DNA from: Albidovulum aestuarii
GTDB taxonomy: Bacteria > Pseudomonadota > Alphaproteobacteria > Rhodobacterales > Rhodobacteraceae
Direction: 5' to 3'
DNA: 64,000 nucleotides
Assembly (NCBI RefSeq): GCF_029961185.1
Contig: NZ_JASBQQ010000005.1
Span: 124,001-188,000, forward strand
The notes below the pieces were generated by a model. The model made no database searches and had not been told where the DNA came from. It worked only from the letters and a program-made list of their open reading frames with translations. Numbering within the stretch: position 1 is the stretch's first letter; every line of letters starts with the position of its first letter. Position numbers and translations under genes: made by a program. Below are positions 57,386 through 64,000 of this stretch, piece after piece.

Positions 57386-57874
57386 TTACGTAGCGGGCGG
57401 CTCCGACGCCTTCGACACTACCGTGTGGCCAACCCTGATCCGACCGGGCCGGATCACTTCAGCATACCAGCCGCCATGGCCGCGCATGGCGTTGTAGCCG
57501 CCTTGCCCCAATGCCTTCTCCATCCGAGAGCATGGCGGGCACGGACCGGTAAGGGCGATCTCGACCCCGCCAATTACCAGTCGGGAATGGCGAAGCGCCG
57601 TCAGGTTGATCCCCTCAACCACGATATTGCGGCGCAGAAGGTCCGGTGTGACATGATCCTGTCGGCATAGCGCCGCGATCACTGGCAGATGCTCGGCCTG
57701 AATGAGCGTCAGTGCCCGGCGGCCCGCGCGGGCGTGGTCGCCAGTAAGACCCGCCTCGGTCACCTCTACTTCGGTCACGGCGACCAGCTCAGCCAGCCGC
57801 GCGGGGCGAAGCCCGATCCATGTCACCCGCCCTGCCCCGGCATGGGTCGCCAGAAGCCGGGCAAGGGCGACCAT
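57386..57874 (-). CDS. MOSC-domain protein
   Basis: A 162-residue MOSC domain (molybdenum cofactor sulfurase C-terminal) with LVAVTEVEVTEAGLTGDHAR and the Cys of PCPPCSRMEKALGQGG. MOSC proteins bind a sulfur donor or Moco; family members are linked to detoxification (YiiM). It is coupled to the DUF1330 gene by a one-base overlap, and that gene to alaS. Function is open. Confidence 0.85.
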   Translation of the reverse strand: MVALARLLATHAGAGRVTWIGLRPARLAELVAVTEVEVTEAGLTGDHARAGRRALTLIQAEHLPVIAALCRQDHVTPDLLRRNIVVEGINLTALRHSRLVIGGVEIALTGPCPPCSRMEKALGQGGYNAMRGHGGWYAEVIRPGRIRVGHTVVSKASEPPAT

Positions 57875-58170
57875 CAGGCTTCCTCAACCACCATCAGGTC
57901 GCGTTCTGACGCGCCCTTCGCATGGGCAAGTGCTGCCTGATATTCCGCGCTGTTATAGCACTCGACAGCCGCCTCCAGCGACGGAAAGCGCGCCACGACA
58001 TTACGCGGCCGGTCATTGCCCTCAAGCTGCACATACCGACCGCCACGGGCCAGAAATACCCCGCCATGTTTGGCGATCGCCGGACCGGCTGCGGCGGCAT
58101 ATTTTCCATAGGCCTCGGCGTCCGTCACTTTCACATGCGCAATCCACAGCGCCGATTTCGTATCGCTCAT
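57874..58170 (-). CDS. DUF1330 family protein
   Basis: A 98-residue ferredoxin-like dimeric alpha+beta barrel family member, with [36 protein letters not shown] and the ending [11 protein letters not shown]. No catalytic residues are known. Tightly coupled to alaS upstream (ATGA) and to the MOSC gene downstream, so all three share a transcript. Confidence 0.9.
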   Translation of the reverse strand: MSDTKSALWIAHVKVTDAEAYGKYAAAAGPAIAKHGGVFLARGGRYVQLEGNDRPRNVVARFPSLEAAVECYNSAEYQAALAHAKGASERDLMVVEEA

Positions 58171-60830
58171 TTTACCCCTCCGATCACCGCCTCGGCGGCC
58201 TTGACCGCATCATCGGCCTTCGACGCATCCGCACCCCCGGCCTGCGCCATATCAGGCCGCCCGCCGCCGCCCCTGCCGCCAAGTGCTTCTGCCGCCGCCT
58301 TGACGATATCGACAGCCGAAAGCCGCGCGGTCAGGTCGGCTGTGACGCCCGCCGCGACGGCTGCCTTGCCGCCGGTATCGGCCACGACCAGCACCGCGCC
58401 GGAGCCGACGCGCGATTTCAGTTCATCGACCAGCGCTGGCAGGTCCTTGCCCGAGACGCCCGAGACGACTTGCGGCAGGAACCTGATGCCATTGACCTCT
58501 CGGTCCGCGGCCGCACCCGCAGCCCCGCCACCCATCGCCAGCTCGCGGCGCAGTTGCGCGACTTCGTTTGCCAGCGCCTTTCGTTCGTCCATCAGCGCTT
58601 TCACCCGCGCCGGAACATCTGCGGCCTGCGCCTTAAGCGCCAGCGCCACTTCGGCCAACCGGTGATCCTGCGCGCGCAGATAATCGAGTGCTGCCTGCCC
58701 GGTCAGTGCCTCGATCCGACGCACCCCGGCGGACGAAGCGCTGTCACCAAGTGTGACGAAGGCGCCGATATCGCCGGTGCGCTTCACGTGCGTGCCGCCG
58801 CACAGTTCCAGCGAATAGGTTGACCCATCCGCGCCCTTGCCCGATCCGGCCTCATGGCCCATCGAGACCACGCGCACCTCATCACCGTATTTCTCTCCGA
58901 AGAGCGCCTGTGCGCCGATGGCGCGCGCATCGTCGGGCGTCATGATTCGGGTTTCGACGGGCGCATTCTGACGAATGAACGTGTTCACCTCGGCTTCGAC
59001 CCCTGCCAGTTCCTCAATGCTCAGCGCCTTTGAATGGCTGAAATCGAAGCGCAAGCGATCCTCGGCATTCAACGAGCCGCGCTGAGCGACATGACTGCCA
59101 AGCGCCTTGCGGAGCGCCTCGTGCAAAAGGTGCGTTGCCGAATGGTTCGCCCTGATCGCGGTGCGGCGGACATGGGTCACTTCCAGCTTCGCCGGTTGAC
59201 CCCGCGCGATCTCACCTTCGCTGACCTCCGCGATATGAATGAAGACACCAGCGGATTTCTTCGTGTCGGTCACCCGTGCCATGCCGGTATCGGTGCGGAT
59301 CAGCCCGGTATCGCCGACCTGACCGCCGCTTTCGGCATAAAAGGGTGTCTGATTGACGACGATCTGCACCTTGGTGCCCGTCGCAGCCGCCCCCGTTTCC
59401 TTGCCATCCGCGATCAGCGCAAGGATCTGGCCCTCCGCCGTCTCGGTATCGTAGCCGAGGAACTCGGTGCCCCCGTGCTTTTCAGCGAGATCATACCAGA
59501 TCGTCGCGTCCTGTGTTTCGCCAGACCCGGCCCAGGCGGCCCGCGCCTTGGCCTTCTGTTCCTGCATCGCATGGTCGAAGCCCTCGACATCGACGCTGCG
59601 ACCTTTTTCCCGCAAGGCATCCTGCGTGAGGTCAAGCGGGAAACCATAGGTATCGTAAAGCTTGAAGGCCGCAGCGCCCGGAAGCGGCTGACCTTCGCCA
59701 AGCTTGCCGAGTTCGTCGTCCAGAAGCCGCAAACCGCGGTCGAGCGTCTGTTTGAAGCGGGTTTCCTCCAGCTTCAGCGTTTCCTCGATCAGTGCCTGCG
59801 CACGGGTCAGTTCGGGATAGGCCGCGCCCATCTGACGAACCAGCGCGGGAACCAGCCGGTGCATGAGCGGGTCCTGAGCGCCCAAAAGATGCGCATGCCG
59901 CATCGCGCGGCGCATGATCCGCCGCAGCACATAGCCGCGCCCCTCATTCGACGGCATGACCCCGTCGGCAATGAGGAACGAGGTGGAGCGCAGATGGTCC
60001 GCGATCACCCGGTGATGGACTTTGCCCGGCCCGTCGGGATCGGAGGAGGTGCCATGGGCCGACGCCTCAATGAGGCTGCGCATCAGGTCGGTGTCATAGT
60101 TGTCGTGCTTGCCCTGCAACAGCGCGCCGATCCGTTCCAGCCCCATGCCGGTGTCGATCGACTGCGTGTCGAGCGCGCGCATGGAGCCATCCTCGAACTG
60201 CTCGTTCTGCATGAAAACAAGGTTCCAGATCTCGATGAAACGGTCACCATCCTCCTCGGCCGAGCCCGGAGGGCCGCCCCAGATGTGGTCGCCATGATCG
60301 TAGAAGATCTCGGTGCAGGGGCCACAGGGGCCGGTCGGGCCCATGCGCCAGAAGTTGTCGTCCGTGGGGATGCGGATGATGCGGCTGTCGGAAATTCCCG
60401 CAACCTTCTTCCAGATCCCCGCCGCCTCGTCGTCGGTGTGATAGATCGTAACCAGAAGTTTGTCCTTGTTCAGCCCGAAATCCCTGGTCAGCAACTCCCA
60501 GGCGAAGGGGATCGCCTCATTCTTGAAGTAATCACCAAAGCTGAAATTCCCCAGCATTTCAAAGAAGGTATGGTGCCGCGCCGTATAGCCGACATTGTCG
60601 AGGTCGTTGTGCTTGCCGCCCGCGCGCACGCATTTCTGGCTGGTCGAGGCGCGCACATAATCCCGCGTCTCCACCCCGGTGAAGAGGTTCTTGAACTGCA
60701 CCATGCCCGAGTTGGTGAACATCAGGGTCGGGTCGTTGCGCGGAACCAGCGGAGAACTGTCGACGATCCGGTGATCGTTGCGCCGGAAATAGTCGAGGAA
60801 GGTCGAGCGGATGTCGTTCAGGCTGGGCAT
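58167..60830 (-). CDS. alaS: Alanyl-tRNA synthetase
   Basis: Charges tRNA-Ala, 887 residues. Class II catalytic core starts [20 protein letters not shown] with motif 1-3 ([30 protein letters not shown]). The editing domain has [11 protein letters not shown] and [15 protein letters not shown]. The C-terminal dimerisation tail is complete. It leads the alaS-DUF1330-MOSC operon. Confidence 0.97.
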   Translation of the reverse strand: MPSLNDIRSTFLDYFRRNDHRIVDSSPLVPRNDPTLMFTNSGMVQFKNLFTGVETRDYVRASTSQKCVRAGGKHNDLDNVGYTARHHTFFEMLGNFSFGDYFKNEAIPFAWELLTRDFGLNKDKLLVTIYHTDDEAAGIWKKVAGISDSRIIRIPTDDNFWRMGPTGPCGPCTEIFYDHGDHIWGGPPGSAEEDGDRFIEIWNLVFMQNEQFEDGSMRALDTQSIDTGMGLERIGALLQGKHDNYDTDLMRSLIEASAHGTSSDPDGPGKVHHRVIADHLRSTSFLIADGVMPSNEGRGYVLRRIMRRAMRHAHLLGAQDPLMHRLVPALVRQMGAAYPELTRAQALIEETLKLEETRFKQTLDRGLRLLDDELGKLGEGQPLPGAAAFKLYDTYGFPLDLTQDALREKGRSVDVEGFDHAMQEQKAKARAAWAGSGETQDATIWYDLAEKHGGTEFLGYDTETAEGQILALIADGKETGAAATGTKVQIVVNQTPFYAESGGQVGDTGLIRTDTGMARVTDTKKSAGVFIHIAEVSEGEIARGQPAKLEVTHVRRTAIRANHSATHLLHEALRKALGSHVAQRGSLNAEDRLRFDFSHSKALSIEELAGVEAEVNTFIRQNAPVETRIMTPDDARAIGAQALFGEKYGDEVRVVSMGHEAGSGKGADGSTYSLELCGGTHVKRTGDIGAFVTLGDSASSAGVRRIEALTGQAALDYLRAQDHRLAEVALALKAQAADVPARVKALMDERKALANEVAQLRRELAMGGGAAGAAADREVNGIRFLPQVVSGVSGKDLPALVDELKSRVGSGAVLVVADTGGKAAVAAGVTADLTARLSAVDIVKAAAEALGGRGGGGRPDMAQAGGADASKADDAVKAAEAVIGGVK

Positions 60831-60922
60831 CGGGGCAGGCCTCTTTCGGCGGAAGGGATCAGCCTTGGCGTGTTAGCCCTTGTCGGCCCCCATGTCCATA
60901 TTCCTGCGGTGCAGCATCGCGC

Positions 60923-61282
60923 TCAGTTCAGGTGCAGGAAGACCTTTGAAACGATCTGCCAGCGGCCCTCATGCTGAAGCATCGTCAGCGTGTCGCGGAA
61001 ATTGAGACCAGCCCAGACATCGTGCACCCGCACGATCGCCGTATCTCCGGCAATCGCAATCGACTCGATCTCATGCGGCGGGACCGGCGTATCGGCGGCG
61101 ATCGCCTCGGTTTCGCAGGCTGCGATGAACTCTTCGACATTCGCCCATTCCAGCCCACCATCGAAATGCCCGATTGAGGCGGCTTTCGGATGGAAGGCGC
61201 GGCGGAGCAATGTGCCATCTCCCCGCGCCATTCCCGTCACATAGTCCTCAACAACCGCGGCTATGGCTTCGTATGCCCCCAT
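60923..61282 (-). CDS. Nuclear-transport-factor-2-like (SnoaL/DUF4440) protein
   Basis: A 119-residue cone-fold protein, likely a putative lumazine-binding type, with IAAVVEDYVTGMARGDGTLL, FHPKAASIGHFDGGL, VRVHDVWAGLNFRDTLTML and a terminal GRWQIVSKVFLHLN. Members often act as small hydrolases or isomerases. ATG 61282 follows GGGGGG; the alternative at 61294 is longer by four residues. The gene follows recA after its terminator. Confidence 0.85.
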   Translation of the reverse strand: MGAYEAIAAVVEDYVTGMARGDGTLLRRAFHPKAASIGHFDGGLEWANVEEFIAACETEAIAADTPVPPHEIESIAIAGDTAIVRVHDVWAGLNFRDTLTMLQHEGRWQIVSKVFLHLN

Positions 61283-61295
61283 CAGGCCCCCCAAG

Positions 61296-61328
61296 AAAAA
61301 ACGGCACGGACAACCCTGTCCGCGCCGT
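61296..61328 (-). terminator. Intrinsic terminator of recA
   Basis: On the minus strand: ACGGC-G-CGGACA, loop GGGT, TGTCCG-T-GCCGT, a 12-bp stem with one G-T wobble, followed by six Ts (61301-61296). It starts about 40 bp after the recA stop codon and ends upstream of the next minus-strand gene. Confidence 0.92.
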
Positions 61329-61367
61329 CATGATACCGTCAATGTGCCACAGGGCAACGTTTCGGGG

Positions 61368-62444
61368 TCAGGCCTCCATGACCTCGTCGCCGGGCCCGTC
61401 CTCATCCGACGATCCGAAATCGAGACCATGGCTCGCCCTGATCTTGTCCTCGATCTGCCAGGCGATGTCGGGGTTGTCCTTCAGGAACTGCTTGGCATTC
61501 TCGCGGCCCTGACCAATGCGTTCGTCGCCATAAGAATACCAGGCACCCGACTTTTCCACGACGCCAGCCTTGACCCCGAGGTCGATCAACTCGCCGGTCT
61601 TGGAGATGCCTTCGCCATACATGATGTCAAACTCGACCTGCTTGAAGGGCGGGGCGACCTTGTTCTTCACAACCTTTACGCGGGTCGTGTTGCCCACAAC
61701 CTCATCGCGGTCCTTGATCGACCCGATGCGGCGGATATCGAGACGGACAGAGGCATAGAATTTCAGGGCGTTACCACCCGTCGTGGTTTCCGGCGACCCA
61801 AACATCACACCGATCTTCATGCGGATCTGGTTAATGAAGATCACCATGCAGTTCGACCGGCTGATGGAAGAGGTCAGCTTGCGCATCGCCTGGCTCATCA
61901 GGCGCGCATGAACACCCACGCTCGAATCGCCCATATCGCCTTCCAGTTCGGATTTCGGCGTCAGCGCCGCGACCGAGTCAACGACGACCATGCTCACCGC
62001 GCCCGACCGTACCAGCGTATCGACGATCTCCAGCGCCTGTTCACCGGTATCAGGCTGCGAGATCAGCAGTTCATCAAGGTTCACACCCAGCTTCTTGGCA
62101 TATTGAGGGTCAAGCGCGTGCTCGGCATCGACGAAGGCGCATACCCCGCCCTTTTTTTGTTCTTCCGCAACCGCGTGCAGGGTCAGCGTGGTTTTACCCG
62201 AGCTTTCAGGCCCGTAGATCTCCACCACTCGCCCCTTTGGAAGGCCACCGATACCCAAAGCGATGTCGAGCCCCAAAGACCCGGTCGAGGTCGACTCGAT
62301 CTCCATCACCGGGTTATCGGCGCCGAGCTTCATGATGGAGCCCTTGCCGAACTGCCGCTCGATTTGCGCCAATGCGCTGTCCAACGCCTTTTGTTTGTCC
62401 GCGCTGCGCTTGTCGTTCATGCTCAGAAGATCCGCTGTCGCCAT
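61368..62444 (-). CDS. recA: Recombinase RecA
   Basis: A 358-residue recombinase. Walker [18 protein letters not shown], the MAW-type region [16 protein letters not shown], Walker [16 protein letters not shown], and loop L2 [20 protein letters not shown]. An acidic C-terminal tail ([14 protein letters not shown]) is typical. ATG 62444 ([13 protein letters not shown]) follows AAGGAAG. It is preceded by an SOS box. Confidence 0.97.
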   Translation of the reverse strand: MATADLLSMNDKRSADKQKALDSALAQIERQFGKGSIMKLGADNPVMEIESTSTGSLGLDIALGIGGLPKGRVVEIYGPESSGKTTLTLHAVAEEQKKGGVCAFVDAEHALDPQYAKKLGVNLDELLISQPDTGEQALEIVDTLVRSGAVSMVVVDSVAALTPKSELEGDMGDSSVGVHARLMSQAMRKLTSSISRSNCMVIFINQIRMKIGVMFGSPETTTGGNALKFYASVRLDIRRIGSIKDRDEVVGNTTRVKVVKNKVAPPFKQVEFDIMYGEGISKTGELIDLGVKAGVVEKSGAWYSYGDERIGQGRENAKQFLKDNPDIAWQIEDKIRASHGLDFGSSDEDGPGDEVMEA

Positions 62445-62494
62445 GTTTTGCTTCCTTATTTCACACCCGATAGGGCGCGGCAATCATTGCTCTT

Positions 62495-62509
62495 GTTCGC
62501 CTCTTGTTC
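62495..62509. promoter_or_regulatory. LexA/SOS box of recA (GTTC-N7-GTTC)
   Basis: GTTC-GCCTCTT-GTTC, the direct-repeat operator of alphaproteobacterial LexA. It lies about 50 bp upstream of the recA start. Both recA and the divergent sulfotransferase lie within reach. Confidence 0.88.
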
Positions 62510-62596
62510 TCGTCGTTATGAGATCAAAACACGAACAGATCAACCCAATTTTCCTAAAATCGACTTTTTCTTCTTTCGGTAAATCTTTAGTTAACG

Positions 62597-62616
62597 GGAA
62601 CGTGTTTTCTCGTTCC
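62597..62616. promoter_or_regulatory. Inverted repeat before the sulfotransferase gene
   Basis: GGAACG-N8-CGTTCC, a perfect 6-bp inverted repeat 19 bp upstream of the start codon. It differs from the direct-repeat SOS box and may be a regulator site or chance. Candidate only. Confidence 0.35.
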
Positions 62617-62635
62617 GGGCCCTGATGGAGACGTG

Positions 62636-63241
62636 ATGCTGGTTTTCTGGAAACAACGATTGGTCTATCTTGCGACCCCGAAAACCGGATCAACGGCAAT
62701 TGAGGCCGCCCTGGAACCACTTGCCAGTGTCGTGATCCAGCGGCCGCCGGAACTTAAGCACACATCCGCCTTCCGGTACTGGAAATACCTCGCCCCCTAT
62801 CTCGGCCAGGCGGCGGATGAAGATTTCATGGTTGTCGCGGTAATGCGCGAACCGCTTGACTGGCTCGGAAGCTGGTACCGGTACCGGCAACGGCCGGGCA
62901 GCCAACATAAGGAAAACAGCACCAAGGACGTCAGTTTCGACACATTCGTCGAGGGCTATCTCAGCGACCCGCAACCCAGTTACGCCAATGTCGGACGTCA
63001 GAGCCGATTTCTGATCCCCGAACGCGGCCCGGGCGTCGACAGGATCTTTCGCTACGACGATATGCCGGCCTTTGTTCGGTTTCTCGAAGACCGGCTGGAT
63101 TGCGAGATATCGCTGCCGCGGCTCAATGTTTCTCCGGAAGGAACCACCAACCTCGCGCCCGACCTTGAGCGCAGATTGCGTGAGGAATGCGTGCGCGACT
63201 TCGCCCTCTATGATACGTTGAATGTGGAACACCCCGCCTGA
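62636..63241 (+). CDS. Sulfotransferase-family protein
   Basis: A 201-residue protein with the 5'-PAPS-binding motif VYLATPKTGSTAIEAALE near the N-terminus and the 3'-phosphate-binding region VAVMREPLDWLGSWYRYR. It matches short bacterial sulfotransferases that modify polysaccharides or other carbohydrates. Cytosolic, no membrane segment. ATG 62636 follows GGAG. Divergent from recA. The acceptor is unknown. Confidence 0.82.
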   Translation: MLVFWKQRLVYLATPKTGSTAIEAALEPLASVVIQRPPELKHTSAFRYWKYLAPYLGQAADEDFMVVAVMREPLDWLGSWYRYRQRPGSQHKENSTKDVSFDTFVEGYLSDPQPSYANVGRQSRFLIPERGPGVDRIFRYDDMPAFVRFLEDRLDCEISLPRLNVSPEGTTNLAPDLERRLREECVRDFALYDTLNVEHPA

Positions 63242-63316
63242 TCCCAAAGCCGGGAACGCGCATTTCGCGCTGCCGCAAATCCGCTGCTTCGGAAGAAAGT
63301 TCCCGACAAATGGGGA

Positions 63317-64000
63317 TTAGTGGATTTGCCCCTGAACTGTCGCCGTCAATTCACTGAGAGAGAACGGTTTTGGCAAAAACACTGAATTCGGAATGCGTTC
63401 GCGGGTCTGTGTCAGGCTTTCCTCGGAATAGCCCGACACGAAAACGACCCGGGTATTCGGGCGGGCCTTCAATGCTTCGCGAACCCAGGATGGACCATCC
63501 ATACCGGGCATGATGACATCGGTGACAAAAACATCGACGGCCAACGCCTCATCCTCGAGCGCTTTCAGGGCGTCTTCCGCGTTCTCCGCCTCGATCACCG
63601 TGTAGCCTCTTAACCTGAGTGCCCGACTGGCGAAGGCGCGGACCGGGGCTTCGTCCTCAACCAGCAGGATGACACCCTCACCCGATTGCGTGACGCGGCG
63701 CGGCTGCACGGCCGGAACCTCCTCTGTCTCGGCCACGTCAGAGGCTTCATGGGCCGGGAAATACAGCGAAAACGTCGTGCCTTGTCCCGGCACCGTATCG
63801 CAGAAGATAAAGCCGCCAGTCTGCTTGATGATTCCATACGCAGTCGAAAGGCCGAGCCCCGTGCCTTCCCCCTGGCGTTTTGTAGTGTAAAACGGCTCGA
63901 ATATCTTCGGCAGCTGTTCTGGCGAAATGCCGCAGCCCTGATCGGTGACGCGGACGATAACGTAGTCTCCTGGCTCAATCGTTGCCCTGTCGCGGTGCAG
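63317..64000 (-). CDS. cckA: CckA hybrid histidine kinase, 3' part (partial)
   Basis: The C-terminal 227 residues of a hybrid sensor kinase whose N-terminus lies outside the window. The first part is an ATPase domain (VTDQGCGISPEQLPKIFEPF, EGTGLGLSTAYGIIKQTGG), followed by a receiver domain (VILLVEDEAPVRAFASRALR, phosphoacceptor in VFVTDVIMPGMDG, KPFSLSEL). The KIFEPFYTTK and STAYGIIKQTGGFI signature fits CckA, which phosphorylates ChpT and then CtrA. The gene is truncated only by the window edge. Confidence 0.88.
   Translation of the reverse strand: MHRDRATIEPGDYVIVRVTDQGCGISPEQLPKIFEPFYTTKRQGEGTGLGLSTAYGIIKQTGGFIFCDTVPGQGTTFSLYFPAHEASDVAETEEVPAVQPRRVTQSGEGVILLVEDEAPVRAFASRALRLRGYTVIEAENAEDALKALEDEALAVDVFVTDVIMPGMDGPSWVREALKARPNTRVVFVSGYSEESLTQTRERIPNSVFLPKPFSLSELTATVQGQIH

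Noticed and set aside
59034-60977. 647-residue plus-strand reading opposite alaS
   Set aside because: Antisense of a conserved synthetase in a GC-rich genome; no domain recognised.
61263-62582. 439-residue plus-strand reading opposite recA
   Set aside because: Shadow of recA, which has all expected motifs on the minus strand.

Overview
The window is one continuous piece of a high-GC chromosome from an alphaproteobacterium of the Rhodobacteraceae (Roseobacter/Rhodobacter group). The main reasons are the dusB(nifR3)-ntrB-ntrC-ntrY-ntrX-trkA-hfq-hflX order, NtrC and NtrX without a GAFTGA loop, the fused ispDF gene, the alphaproteobacterial SOS box (GTTC-N7-GTTC) before recA, CckA, and the paired Rhodobacterales families DUF6456/DUF6477. 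No rRNA, tRNA, phage, insertion sequence or CRISPR array was seen. The content is mostly core chromosome with a few accessory blocks.

Layout. 1-6.2 kb: SYLF lipoprotein, hemB, a membrane protein and mfd. 6.2-10.3 kb: an overlapping operon of acyl-CoA ligase, FrnE-like DsbA protein and Bcr/CflA-type efflux, divergent from an XRE-cupin regulator. 10.3-12 kb: pgm. 12-22 kb: a divergent amino-sugar regulon. 22-25 kb: rpe, a thioredoxin-like protein, gph and a persulfide-dioxygenase-like metallo-hydrolase. 25-27 kb: a gene-poor stretch, a LuxR solo and a candidate structured RNA with its own terminator. 27-39 kb: the long minus-strand dusB/ntrBC/ntrYX/trkAH/hfq/hflX block. 39-43.8 kb: ispDF-pgpA-cinA, amt, ratA/COQ10, hpt. 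44-48 kb: LysR, two c-type cytochromes, a small secreted protein, a porin. 48-53 kb: lipA, aqpZ, oxyR/katG. 53-57 kb: DUF6456/DUF6477, an orphan non-pyrrolysine MttB homologue and a class II amidotransferase. 57-64 kb: MOSC-DUF1330-alaS, an NTF2-like protein, recA, a sulfotransferase and the 3' end of cckA.

How genes work together. The 12-22 kb block reads as uptake and catabolism of N-acetylated amino sugars. A CUT1 ABC importer (binding protein, two permeases, MalK-type ATPase) brings in the sugar, a BadF-type kinase phosphorylates it, and a MurQ-like SIS protein, NagA and a GlmS-like NagB-II deaminase take it to fructose-6-phosphate. A GntR/HutC regulator lies in the right arm. The two divergent promoters each carry the same 16-bp direct-repeat motif on the core promoter. 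The ntr block covers nitrogen sensing, with an Amt transporter 3 kb away. OxyR and KatG form a divergent peroxide defence pair.

Most unusual items: the structured RNA candidate upstream of the hflX terminus, a dispersed GC-rich hairpin repeat (three copies plus a possible relic) at gene ends, the variant MurQ that lacks one catalytic Glu, and the paired operator architecture. All functional calls rest on reading the sequence and on family knowledge; no database search was run.
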